The notes beneath the pieces were generated by a model. The model made no database searches. It saw only the letters and a list, made by a program, of their open reading frames with translations, and was not told where the DNA came from. Below are positions 1-11,211 of a stretch of 64,000 bases of DNA, one piece after another. The DNA is from Balanoglossus misakiensis (taxonomy: Eukaryota; Hemichordata): assembly GCA_040954595.2 (NCBI GenBank), contig CM082586.2, forward strand, positions 11,222,001 to 11,286,000. The letters run 5' to 3'. The position numbers were made by a program, and so were the translations under genes. Positions within the stretch are counted from its first letter, which is position 1, and each line of letters starts with the position of its first letter.

Positions 1-120
1 AGTTGTGTGTGGCTGAACGTTCATTCACTATATATCTACATGTAGAATAACAAACGGTGTCTTGTATCAAATATAATTAATGGAAAAAAGGGCAGCGAGA
101 GAGAGACTTTGTCCCTTTAA
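1..120. mobile_element. TTAA-type MITE, right half (cut by window edge)
   Basis: The first 120 bases match, base for base over long stretches, the right half of the complete element at 26745-27043. Shared parts are the AACGTTCATTCACTA stretch, the ACGGTGTCTTGTATCA stretch and the terminal TTTGTCCCTTTAA. The TTAA at 117-120 is the likely target-site copy. The left half lies outside the window. It is non-coding and non-autonomous. Confidence 0.6.
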
Positions 121-630
121 GGAAATGCATCCACATTTATTTTATGCTCCACGTGAAGATTTGAACTTGTGAGTTGTCCATCTAATTCATGACATCACGA
201 TCATATCACAAGCAATCGAGGCCAGAATTCGAAGGGGAAAAAACAGGTACATTGTATTGAAAGCTGGAATATGTAAATTAGTTCGTAGACATACATTTCT
301 TCCTATTGTTTCGGTTGCAACACCCGATAAAAGCAAATATAAAGCAAGTCATGCTTACCATTGAGCGGTCTTAAACTCGCCCCGGACAAGGAAGAGAATC
401 CCGAGTTGAAACGCAGACAGTTTCAGGCAGCATCTGTGAATCAAATAGACATAGAAGTTAGTAACCAGTCATAGAAGCTCTGCGTGGCAGGGCTGCGTGT
501 TAACGGCTATACCATAGCTCCCACTGGTAGCTTATAACAGTCTCAATGGTGCCAAAAATCTCCCCAACAACAAAACCAACCCTGGTCAGTTTATTCGCTA
601 TCGCTTTGCCTTAAAAGTTATACTGTAGTG
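121..630. other. Intergenic stretch, nothing recognised
   Basis: I see no open frame of note, no repeat matching the rest of the window and no splice-flanked coding signal here. Confidence 0.4.
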
Positions 631-1060
631 TGTTACCACAGGGGGCTCCTCCCTCCGCGATTTTATTGTTTGTTTGTTGTTGTTGATTGGCATAATAAAC
701 AAATACATATTTCATTATTAATAAATATGGTTTGTTGACATGTAAGTGTTAGGGTATATTCAACAGTTAGGGTTACTGTTGGCATTTTTTTCGATCCACG
801 GCCCCGGGCATCACTAAGCCACAGGGGGTGGGGGGGGGGGGGGGTTTGGGGGGGGTGATGCCGGCCATGGATCGAAAAAATGCCAACACTAATTCTAACC
901 GTTGAATATACCATAACCTGTCAAATATACCCTAATAACCTAACCCTTACATGTCAACAAACCATATTTATTAATAAAGAAATATGTATTTGTTTATTAT
1001 GCCAATCAACAACAACAAACAAACAATAAAATCGCCTAGGGAGAGCCCCCTGTGGTGTTA
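631..1060. mobile_element. Foldback (palindromic) element with G-tract centre
   Basis: The left arm (631 to about 815) and right arm (about 868 to 1060) are near-perfect reverse complements. Both carry the outer block CCACAGGGGGCTC / GAGCCCCCTGTGG, the TTGTTTGTTGTTGTTGATTGG block and the inner GGCATTTTTTTCGATCCA / TGGATCGAAAAAATGCC block. The spacer is a G-rich run at about 824-858. This is the structure of a non-autonomous foldback or MITE. The short open frames here are shadows of the palindrome. No protein-coding capacity is visible. Confidence 0.7.
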
Positions 1061-1883
1061 CGGTACCACCTGCTCCACAATAACAAAGCTGACTCGAGCC
1101 AACGAACGACGTACAATTTACTCGCACGGTGTAATATAACGCACAAATTCCATGCGACTGTGAGTTTACTGTTTGGTGCTGTAACGCTTCCCAAAGTCAG
1201 AATTTCGATGTTGGGGGGACCCTCTCGCCCTACCACGACCAGTTTTTGCTAGAAGGAGTGTACATGTACTTGTAAAATAACATTAAATGCCATGCTTACC
1301 AGAGAAACGACATCATCAAGCATGGAGGCGACCGGGACCTCCATGCTTGATGAACGTCAAAGCTGCAATGATTTTTCAAATGCAATGGTCAGCGGTACGA
1401 GAACGAGGCACCAGCTGTGCGTCAATTATGCAACTTACTTACTACTCAATCAGAATCCTGCTTCAACATGACGTAACACTAATTAGTCAAAGAATGCAAT
1501 GCAACGTATGTGTGCGGGTGGAGAATGCGCCTCACGTCAATGCAGACACACCAGACACACACACTGAAATGCAAATTGAGGAATTATGTCACGGTGTTCT
1601 TTGGAAGTGCGAATGAATAAAATATTTCGTTTTCTTCAGTGTTTTTGTACTACAAAAAAAATTGCTAAAAAACGACTAGCAAGCGCTTATGCAATGAAAT
1701 ACAAATAAATATAATTATCGCCAATTGGAAATGGAACGTCAATCCGCATTTGTCAAAAAATAACAGAAAAGACAAAGGAGCTGAGACGTCCTAAAATAAA
1801 AGGAATGACCTCTCTGTTCTGACCTGTATGAGGAAGCCCTATTGTAATACGCAATATGTCGGATCATGCTACCATCCGCCATT
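1061..1883. other. Non-coding stretch with one perfect short hairpin
   Basis: No supported gene. At 1314-1328 and 1338-1352 the 15-mer CATCAAGCATGGAGG and its exact reverse complement are separated by 9 bases, giving a perfect stem. An open frame (1287-1616, plus) runs through this hairpin but has no protein-like composition. Confidence 0.4.
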
Positions 1884-2142
1884 CTGATTGGACGAGAGAT
1901 CAATCCATCGATACGAAAGTACTCAATAGAGCACTGCTAAAACTGGCCCCTGAACTAATAGCATGCAACAGGGAAAACTTGACTAAATAAAAAAAAATAT
2001 AGCTGATAAATTTACGGACGGCCGGTTTATTTTTTAACTGCTCTATTGGAACTGTTGTCACTGTCATGCACGATGCATGTCTTGTCATTGCGCACTCGTG
2101 TTAACATTCATCAGAGCGCCTTTCGATCAATTCGTAACGTTT
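1884..2142. repeat. Dispersed repeat, copy 1 (pairs with 5434-5693)
   Basis: This shares the block CAATAGAGCACTGCTAAAAC plus the following CTGGCCCCTGAACTA, and then GCAACAGGGAAAA, with 5434-5693 in the same orientation. Similarity continues at lower identity to the ATTCGTAAC block. It is a two-copy repeat, and the second copy lies in the loop of the large foldback at 3641-7607. Class unknown. Confidence 0.6.
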
Positions 2143-3640
2143 ACATTAGACTCGAGTTCATTTTCGTTATGAAAATGACATTGATATACACAAAGTCGAT
2201 TACTGATATAAAATAATAGCAATAACCCTAACCATAGATTAGGCTATAGCATTCCGGTAATTTTTTCAATATCACTCAGGAAGGATTCTATAACATTCTG
2301 TTTTGTATCGGGATGTATAATTTAATATCCATACTACAAAACAAATATCAGCGGTAACTCAGAAAATATTGTTGAAAATTTGTTCTCTGTAGGCCTAACC
2401 ATGGTAAGATAATGCAATGCCGGTAAGTATTTTGGAAGTCAAGGTTGCATTGTATTGTCTGGTGTTCAAATAATCACAAACATCCCGGAAGACTAAATTC
2501 TTTCTGTCAAAACCACTTCTGCAACGACAAGATTTTTCAGGGCAGGCAAAACCATGGCATGAAGACGATATGAAGTCGATGAGTTAATGTTATGTTGAAC
2601 CCGGCCACTTTACGTATCTTAACTATTCACACATTGACCATTCTATAATTCTCTCCCTTTTGATGTCTTCTTTGTGGTTTGTTTGTAAAAATGTTGCCTG
2701 TGTTGAAACTTGACTACTTGTCACTTTTGCCTACCAAGAATAATATGACCAAAAGGGGTGGCATGAAATTCTAGACTGTAACAAAACTCGATTTCATGAC
2801 CCAAAGTTTGATTTTATGTGTTTTTGGTTTGGACGTGGCAAAGACATGTAAATTCCGACCACCTATACACCATCCATACATGTATGAATCGACATCATTT
2901 ATTGCACGAGAGACTTCAAGCAAGCATTCCATCATCGCAAAAGGACAAAGAGAGAGCGACTTTGTCTCTTTAAAGTAATTTAGCAAGTTCAAAGTGAATG
3001 CCCACATGAAAACCTTTACTCAGCAATTTTTTTTGTAATTAATAAAACTAGGTTTGGTATGTTTTTGCGCTTGTTTTATTTTCCTTTTGTCTATAAATAG
3101 TCGTATATTTTAAAACAGCTAAAATGAGTCAAATGGGGCATTTTTCCATCCCACCTCATCCTAGCTAAGAGCTTCAGTGCCGGTCACCTCCACAAAATTA
3201 ATTTACCACGAACAAATTGAAATACAGCCAATCGGAAAAAGTGCGCCACCACATGGTCATTTGAAGACTTTTATGCTCTCTTCTGGCCGTAAACGCATGT
3301 GATCTGGAATAAATCGAACATCGATCGTGTTTTATTTATTTTCACCACCAGCGAAAATCTACGACGGCCCAACCGCAGATTATTGCTGCTCCATACAACA
3401 ACCGGCTTAAACTGTTCTGTGCATGTGTTTTGTGTTCTGGTGGCGTTTGCGGGTCTGAGACGTCATTTGTAGAAGGCCCTATTCGTTTTCTACCAATAAC
3501 TTTTACCAACCATGCTAGAACTATTTCGTTTTCTTTGACGACGCTTGACACTTTTCTTGCTTTGTTGTTAGTACATGTAGTTTGTTTGTTCGTTACGTCT
3601 GTTACTGGGGTTCTTCACTTGTAGTCTGGTTACACTATGA
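2143..3640. other. Gene-poor stretch with a small MITE remnant
   Basis: No supported gene. Positions 2937-2980 (AAAGGACAAAGAGAGAGCG followed by ACTTTGTCTCTTTAAAG) resemble the ends of the TTAA-type MITE seen at 1-120, 25787-26114 and 26745-27043, so this is probably a remnant. The remainder shows nothing I recognise. Confidence 0.35.
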
Positions 3641-6600
3641 GATAGGTGCCGTTAATCAGAATTTTTGGTAAGGAAGGTTTGAGAAGTCCATTCTATGTAA
3701 AAAATGGTGCTCATTCCAAAAAAGTCAGTCTTATTAACCCCACTCAAGACAAAATTGCCATTTTGGCCATTTTTAACCCCAAAATGGTCTTTTTTAGAAA
3801 ACACTAAAAACACATTGTTTTCGTCACATTCTGAGATCTGATAACATATGATATGCTTATTCTATGTAAAATATGGTGAATATTACGAAAAAAGTAGTTC
3901 GATTGACCCAAAACAACAGAAAATTGCCTTTTTGACCAATTTTTGCCCCAAAAACGTCATTTTTAGAAAAAAAATAAAACACACGGTTTTCTTCATAATG
4001 ATTGATCTGGTGATATATGGAAAGTCAATTCTATGTTAAAAGTGGTGACTTTAAAAAATAAAGCAGTCTTTTTGACCTCAATCAATACAAAAATGCCATT
4101 TTTGGCCACTTTTTGTGGTCAAAAAAGGTCATTTTTACAAAAAAACTAAAAATAAATTGTGTTTATCATATTCAGAGATCATTGGATATATGAAATGTCC
4201 ATTCTATGTAAAAAATGGTGCTGATTCCAGAAATAGCAGTCTTATTGACCCTACTCAAGAAAAAATGCCATTTTTGCCACTTTTTGCCCCAAAACGTCAT
4301 TTTCAGAAAACACACAAAATTTATATATTTTCTTCACTTTCGGAGATCTGATAATGTATTATATGCCCACCCTATGTAAAATCTGGTGATTATTCGAAAA
4401 AAGCAGATTTATTGACCCAACCTAATGCAAAAATGCCCTTTTGGAAAGTTTTTGCCCAAAAAGGCCATTTTTAGAAAAAAATTTAAAAACAAACTTTTCT
4501 TCATAAAGCTCAGAGATCATGTGATATATGAAATGTTCATCCTATGTAAAAAATGGTGCTGATTCCAGAAATAGCAGTCTTATTGATCCTACTCAAGAAA
4601 AAATGCCATTTTGCCACTTTTTGCCCCCAAAACGTCATTTTCAGAAAACACTCAAAATTTATATATTTTCTTCACTTTCGGAGATCTGATAATGAATTAT
4701 ATGCCCACTGTATGTGAAAAATTTCCAAAAAAGCAGTTTTATTGATGCCACTCAAGATAAAAGTGCCTTTTTGGCAAGTTTTTGCCCAAAAAGTGTCATT
4801 TCTAGAAAATACGAAAATTATGCCATTTTCTTCCCATTGGTGATCAAATGATAAATAAAAGTACTAAAAAACCCACTCTTACTGACCCCACTGAGGGAAA
4901 AAAATATCATTTTGGCCTCTTTGCTCAAAAAGGTAACTGTTAGAAAAAATAAATACAAACTTATTCCTTAATATTCAGAGCCCTTGTGATGTATGTAAAT
5001 TCGTTTTTTTGTGTGTGTGTGTGCAAAAAATATGCTGATACCAGCACAACGGTCTTATTGAGACACCCCGCTCAGTACAAAATTGCCATTTAGCGATCTT
5101 TTGGTCAACAATAGGCATTTTCAGAAAACAAATATAATTGATGTTTTTGCCTTTTGTGTTCTGATGTTGTATATGCATATTTAAAACGCCATAACCATAT
5201 AATGTCAATTAAATTGATGATATTGAAAGACAGGGTTGCCACAATTTGGCAAATTTAGCCCAAAACTGAACTTAACAATAAGATGATCCATGTATACGCA
5301 CTGTCTACTATAAGTCGATTATGCGTGGTGTGGAATATTTAGGTTCAGATATGCCAGCTCGGGAGAGAGTGTTGAAATTTATTCTCTTCAATCTGAATAC
5401 AAAATCAGAAATTATATTATAATTTATATCATACTGATTGGACAGGAGTGCAACGATGCTAGAATACTCAATAGAGCACTGCTAAAACTGGCCCCTGAAC
5501 TAGCACGCAGCAGGGAAAATGTGGGTTTAAACTAAATAAACATAAAACCCTTGACGTTTTAATTTGGAACTGCTGTATGGGAATATTTGGGCAATGTGCA
5601 ATGCCTTTCTTTTGTCATCTGTATCATGTTTAGAGCTTGGTCCCGGGCGGCGTGTTTACATTCATTGACGCGAGTTTTGTTCCATTCGTAACTTCTTTTC
5701 CTCTCGACGCTGTTTCATCATCATTATGAGTTCAACTTGGGCTAATTTTGCAAAAAACTCCAAATACAAACATTTTTTCGGTACAAAATGGCTAAAATGA
5801 TAATTTTTTCTTGAGTAGATCTATTTTTGGCTACAAATAGCAAAAAAGGCAATTTTGACAACCAGAGTGCCGTTTTTGGAATAGTCACCAAATTTTACAC
5901 AGAATGGACTTTTCATACATGATCAGATCTCTGAATATGGAGAAAACAATTTGTCTTTAGTTTGTTTGTTTTTAATGAACATTTTTGACCAAAAAAGTGG
6001 CCGAAATTACAAATTTCAATTGAATAGGGTAAGTAAGACTTCCGTTTTTGGAACAGTAACCACGTTTCAATATAGAATGGGCTTTTATTTATAATAAGAT
6101 CACCGAAAGTGAAGAAAAGAGAATGCGTATTAATATATTCTTAAAAATAACAATTTTGTGCAAAACTTAGCCAAAAAGGTGATTTCATCATGGTTGAGGT
6201 CATTAAGACTGCATTTCTGGAATCAACACCTATTTTACAATAAATGTACTTTTCACACATCATAGAATCTCCAAATAAGAATCAAACAGTTTGTTTATAA
6301 TGATTTTCGAAAAGTGGCTTTTTGGGCAAAAACTTGTCAAAAAAGCACTGTTTTCTTGAGTGGCGCTAGTAATTTTTTTTTGAATTTTTTCACATAGAGT
6401 GGGTACATAATACATCATCATCTCCGAAAGTGAAGAAAATATAAAAGTTTTGGGTGTTTTCTAGAAATGACACTTTTTGGGCAAAAACTTGCCAAAGGGC
6501 ACTTTTATCTTGGGTGGCATCAATAAAACTGCTTTTTTGGAAATTTTTCACATAAAGTGGGCATATAATACATTATCAGATCTCCGAAAGTGAAGAAAAT

Positions 6601-7607
6601 ATATAAATTTTGAGTGTTTTCTGAAAATGACGTTTTTGGGGCAAAAAGTGGCAAAAATGGCATTTTTTCTTGAGTAGGATCAATAAGACTGCTATTTCTG
6701 GAATTAGCACCATTTTTTACATAGGTTGAACACTTCATATATCACATGATCTCTGAGCTTTATGAAGAAAAGTTTGTTTTTAATTTTTTTTTTCTAAAAA
6801 CGGCCTTTTTGGGTAATAACTTTCCAAAAGGGCATTTTTGCATTAGGTTGGGTCAATAAATCTGCTTTTTTGGAATAATCACCAAGTTTTACATAGGATG
6901 GGCATATAAGTGAAGAAAATATATAAATTTTGAGTGTTTTCTAAAAATGACGTTTTGGGGCAAAAAGTGGCAAAAATGGCATTTTTTTTCTTGAGTAGGG
7001 TCAATAAGACTGCTATTTCTGAAATCAGCACCGTTTTTTACATAGAATGGACACTTCATATATCCAATGATCTCTGAATATGAAAAACACAATTTATTTT
7101 TAGTTTTTTTTGTAAAAATGACCTTTTTTGACCTCAAAAAGTGGCCAAAAATGGCATTTTTGTATTGATTGAGGTCAAAAAGACTGCTTTTTTTTTTAAA
7201 GTCACCACTTTTAACATAGAATTGACTTTCCATATATCACCAGATCAACTATTATGAAGAAAACCGTGTTTTTTAATTTTTTTCTAAAAATGACGTTTTT
7301 TTGGCAAAAAATGGTCAAAAAGGCAATTTTCTGTTGTATTGGGTCAATCGAACTATTTTTTTCGTAATATTCACCAAATTTTACATAGAATAGGCATATC
7401 ATATGTCATCAGATCTTAGAATGTGACGAAAACAGTGTGTTTTTAGTGTTTTCTAAAAAAACACCATTTTTGGGTTAAAAATGGCCAAAATGGCAATTTT
7501 GTCTTGAGTGGGGTCAATAAGACTGACATTTTTGGAATCAGCACCATTTTTTACATAGAATGGACCTCTCAAACCTTCCTTACCAAAAATTCTGATTAAC
7601 GGCATCT
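3641..7607. mobile_element. ~4-kb foldback element built of ~170-bp tandem repeats
   Basis: The left arm (3641 to about 5180) and right arm (about 5755 to 7607) are inverted copies. The outer edges match as GCCGTTAATCAGAATTTTTGG at the left and its complement at 7579-7602. Each arm is a tandem array. The anchor CCTATGTAAAA / TTCTATGTAAAAAATGGTG recurs at about 3690, 3859, 4026, 4198, 4367 and 4539, so the unit is ~170 bp, and adjacent units alternate between sub-types. The central loop (5180-5755) holds an unrelated repeat copy at 5434-5693. No transposase is visible. Foldback-type transposons have long, internally repetitive inverted arms like these, but assignment to a superfamily is not possible from the sequence. 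Confidence 0.65.
5434..5693. repeat. Dispersed repeat, copy 2 (pairs with 1884-2142)
   Basis: This is a direct-orientation copy of 1884-2142, most similar over CAATAGAGCACTGCTAAAAC and the following 20 bases. It lies in the unpaired loop between the arms of the large foldback, so either the element captured it or the foldback formed around it. Confidence 0.6.
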
Positions 7608-7624
7608 AGCTCCTGGACTAGGTC

Positions 7625-7693
7625 CCCTGCCCCATTCCCACTGCCATCGGCGCTACGCTCAAGGGCGCAGCCAGCGGTGGGAATGGGGCAGGG
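7625..7693. repeat. GC-rich hairpin abutting the foldback
   Basis: The arms 7625-7644 (CCCTGCCCCATTCCCACTGC) and 7674-7693 are reverse complements with a single mismatch, around a 29-base loop. It lies 18 bases outside the right edge of the 4-kb foldback. The words TTCACTTGT and AGTCTG occur near both outer edges of the foldback plus hairpin (about 3612-3628 and 7697-7717). The hairpin may therefore be part of the element's terminus. Confidence 0.5.
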
Positions 7694-7807
7694 AACAGAC
7701 TACTTCACTTGTGGAATAAAGTGCTCATTTCTTGTGTATCTGCATTTTGTCGATGTTATCGCTCCTCTGGCAGAGAAGCCAGGGTGCTAGCTGTTGGCTT
7801 TAATAAG

Positions 7808-8059
7808 GGACTGTTCAGAATTTACTTCCAGGGGGCGGAGAATTTTCAGAGGGGGGGGGGGACCACCCATTTTCTCCAAGACAAATTAGGGGAGACTAGA
7901 CATAAAAGTCACAATAGGGGGACCATGGAAAATCCCCAGGAAATTTAAGGGGGGACCACATATTTCCTCCACAATTTACTAGGGGAGACCATGGGAAAAA
8001 ATCACCAGGAAAATAAAAAATCCTCCATCCCCAACTTGGAAGTAAATTCTGAACAGTCC
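7808..8059. mobile_element. 252-bp MITE with 23-bp perfect TIRs
   Basis: The terminal inverted repeats 7808-7830 and 8037-8059 are exact reverse complements (they begin GGACTGTTCAGAATTTACTT). The interior consists of G-rich/A-rich short repeats of the type GGGGGACCA...GGAAATTT, imperfectly repeated three times. There is no coding capacity. I could not define a clear target-site duplication. Confidence 0.7.
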
Positions 8060-9611
8060 TTCATGGTTGTTTGTTTGTTTGTTTGCCTGTTTGTTTATTC
8101 GTATCTTTGTTTGTTTGTGTATTCTATCTCATTTAATATGATGCTTCTGTCACATTTGGCATTTACTGTCGCATAAACAATGACCGAACCGACTCGACTG
8201 CGTTTGGATGCACGATGGACTTAAGAGTGAATCCATCGGTGTTTACCGGCCAAAACAAAACCGTTTGATTTCTTTAACACTGTTGCAACAAGTGAGACCC
8301 TAGTACATGTAGTATATAAATCAGAAGTCCGGTGCATGTTTGCCAGTGACACCTACCACAAAATGGTATCGCCCAAATAATGTTGGGCGCGCCCGTGGAA
8401 GTTATAAGCCCGGCGCTTTTTCCTCATGATTAATAAAACAGTTAACACAACATTGGAAATTCAGCCAATTTGTCCCTGTTTTGTAGAAATAGTGCGAGCT
8501 ATACATGGCGAAAAGTTTTTCAAAAAATAGATCAAAATGGGAATTCAAATTAGTGAATATTATTGGCACTTACAGAGTTTTAATTCAAAATAGAGGATTC
8601 ATTCCAATGAATATGCAAGTCAAGAAGTCACATAGGGATCATGACAATGACCTATTGATCATGTCATGATGATTATGTACAAGAGAGAAGTAAAAAACTG
8701 GTTATTGCTTGAATTTCATGTTTCTTTTTAATCAGATGTAGTCAACAGTCTTTCAACAAGTCTATAACATGATTTTGAAATGATTTTCAAAAGTACACAA
8801 TTCCATACGAAAATGTTACTTTAAGATTTGTAAATTTTTCTGTATATTTGAGTTCACGTGCATAGGCTGACTCAAACATTCTTTGCATCAACATTTACCG
8901 TCCTTTCAAAAATCTTGCCTGTAGTCCAGGTTTTACATTTGCACTTAATAGCATTATAACACCATCATGTCATCCACATGTTACCCTCACAGCCAGTCAC
9001 TGTGTGTATATTGTGATTCATGAAGTACATGTAGTGCTACATATTTTTTGTGGAGATGAGACACACACACACATAGCAACCGATAGACAGACTGCTTGAT
9101 AATATGCTCTGACTGATCCCTAAAGCTGAAACTTGTATGTGTTTGTACATACAACACAAAGGAACTAAAAATAGGGCATTCACATAGGGACCATTGAAAG
9201 TTTTCTGAAACATCTCAACTCAAACATTGACATAAAAAATACTTTGTGAACAATTAAAGTCTTCCTGGAACGTTTCAGATTTGAGACGGTTTTGCCAGCC
9301 AGACCTGATCCGGTGTAATGATTAACACCTCTTCGCAACCCATTGTCTATGGGGCCGAGCCTCGCAGTGCCTATACATAAACTTTGTGTGTGTGGACACA
9401 AACGACTCAAAGGATTAATGCTCTGTGTTTACCATAGGCAAATAGTGTCTCAAATTTTTCCCTGCCTGAACCTGGTATCTGAAATGTTTCTCATTTTACC
9501 CAGTGTAAACATGGTGAAAGACAAAATGTCCTATACCTGTATAACATAGATCATAAATTTATAATACCAGGGTTTACTTGGTCTGATTGAAGCTCTGTAA
9601 TTGGTTGAAGC
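8060..9611. other. Gene-poor stretch with one dispersed inverted repeat
   Basis: No exon or gene is supported. A (GTTT)n-like tract lies just after the MITE at about 8066-8120. Positions 9412-9475 are a reverse-complement match to 13308-13369 (shared words include CTCTGTGTTTACCATAG and TAGTGTCTCAAATTTT). This is a short dispersed repeat of unknown class, present twice about 4 kb apart in opposite orientation. Confidence 0.4.
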
Positions 9612-10012
9612 AAGGGTTTTTATTACATATGTACCGTCGATTACTTGCACCGAGCGCGCGCGTAACATCGGTATTTGCACTCAGTGCAATACCAAAAACA
9701 TTATGCTATACCTGTATGCAAATGAGTGGCCTGTTCACGAAACAAGCAATATCATTCCGCGGTCTCATTTCTTTCATTTTCGGTCTTTTTTTCAAAATGG
9801 GATGAACATATGTAATAAAAACAGAACCCCATGGCTCAATCGTGCAAGCACGGCGTACCGGTAGTATTTGCACTCGTGCTGGCGGTGTATTCTTGCTGCC
9901 CCCCGCACGAGCGACAGCGAGTGCGGGGGACGGGCGCAAGAATACACCGCCAGACACTCGATGCAAATACTACCGTTACGCCGTGCTTGCACGATCGAGC
10001 CATGGGGTTCTG
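9612..10012. mobile_element. Palindromic foldback element, ~90-bp GC-rich arms
   Basis: The arms 9822-9911 and 9922-10012 are near-perfect reverse complements: CAGAACCCCATGGCTC... pairs with ...GAGCCATGGGGTTCTG, and AGTATTTGCACTCG pairs with CGATGCAAATACT. The palindrome centre is near 9917. A second pair, TTTTTATTACATATGTA at 9616-9632 and CATATGTAATAAAAA at 9808-9821, encloses the left spacer, so the structure is compound. No protein is encoded, although both strands have open frames because of the palindrome. Confidence 0.6.
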
Positions 10013-10637
10013 TCATAACATTCTCTACTAGAAGACCTGAACAGTAAATAACTGAAATAAAATACACAAAAGAGAATGCATCTGAATAGAACACAATTTA
10101 TTAACTTGGATTGGTCATGGGCATCAGGGCGCTCTACTTAAGAAATTCTAGAACATGTTTGTACAAGTGGCATTTTCATGAGCAGTGAGCAACGAGGCCT
10201 TTCTGGCATGTAATACTTAAAATCCAAACATCAGATTTTTTATCACACAAAATCATATTATATATAATGACATTATAAATGGTGTGCGCTTATATTTGGT
10301 TACGGATTTAAAACCTCTTTGAGGAAAATTTTGCAGAGAGGTCTTGTATCTACAACCAAATAACCACTATGTTCATATCATTCAGATTGCTCAGTACTAT
10401 CAGCGAGTTCACCAGTGGTTTCCAGAAATCTATAGGCTAAACATATGCCATTTTCATTGTGCCTCCCCCCATCTATTTCAATACAATAAATAATGGCTGG
10501 CTTGATTTTTCACCAGGACTTTTCAACAATAGTTTTTGTTAAGATATAGACAACATTCCAGATGTGTATGAAAACTCGAGGAAAATAATAACATTTGACC
10601 TGTCATCAGTTGTGAATTAATTAAATATTTTCATAAA
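10013..10637 (-). other. Probable 3' UTR side of the UBE2J1-like gene
   Basis: This stretch lies directly downstream, on the minus strand, of the stop codon at 10638-10640. It has no open frame of note. An AATAAA hexamer on the minus strand (10097-10102) is a candidate polyadenylation signal about 540 bases past the stop. That is a position-based inference; no transcript evidence is available. Confidence 0.3.
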
Positions 10638-11211
10638 CTACACATTATAATCAAATTTAAACTCGTATGTAATGAATAATCGTCTCAACATAAGAGCTGC
10701 TAAGGCTAGACTCAACAGCACTATCAACACGAAAGAATTACTATTTTCTTGCTGACGTATCTGGCGATTATTCTGATTTGATAGTGTGTCGTTTCTTCTT
10801 CTGGGTTGCTCATACCCTTGCTGGCTGACATTTCTTTGTCGTATGTTTGTCTCTGTGGTAGCATTGTCATTGGCATTTCTCTGGGGGTGTTTTCTGTGTT
10901 GGCAGTTGCAGGTTCTGGTGCTAGGGGAGTGTTGACATCTGCCTGGGGTGTTGCATCGGCTGGCGGTTGAACGGTGTTGTCGTTGTTCGATGCCGCATCT
11001 CTGTGTCGTGGCGGCTGTCCGGCTCCTGCAAACGCAGCGTACTGAGACACGAATGGGTTCGGGTATGACATCTGCTGGAAGTGTTGCTGGTATGCTGCGG
11101 CTGGATAGGGTGGGGGTTGTGGTTCGCAGAAGCTACAGGCTGGGGTGTGTTTGTGCTTGTGCTTGTTGTGGCAGTATCAGCAGAGGTTGCTATGCTTTTC
11201 TTTGTCTCTTC
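10638..11211 (-). CDS. UBE2J1-like: UBE2J1-like ubiquitin-conjugating enzyme, C-terminal exon with two apparent frameshifts
   Basis: UBE2J1 (Ubc6e) is a tail-anchored E2 of the ER membrane that works in ER-associated degradation. This piece encodes only the linker and tail anchor. An acceptor (CCTCCACAG) precedes the exon at 11211. The linker is Ser/Thr- then Pro/Gln/Ala-rich, with a segment reading YPAAAYQQHFQQMSYPNPF. The end is a hydrophobic helix, VLIVLLSLALAALMLRRL, followed by ITYEFKFDYNV and the stop at 10638-10640. From memory, the animal UBE2J1 tail has the same LIV-LALAAL-RR-YxFDF pattern. Three reading frames are used in turn. The frame changes at the C5 runs at 11112-11116 and 10883-10887 (minus strand), and in each case one more C would keep the frame. 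The catalytic UBC exons should lie at higher coordinates but I did not find them in the window. It could be an active gene with two assembly errors, or a decayed copy. Confidence 0.68.

Noticed and set aside
883-950. Telomere-like CTAACC words
   Set aside because: Irregular spacing and part of the palindrome arm; no TTAGGG tandem array.
10724-11071. A single 115-codon minus-strand gene starting at MSYPNPF
   Set aside because: That Met is internal. The same frame stays open upstream, and the last 29 residues of this frame are out of frame with the UBE2J1-like tail anchor.
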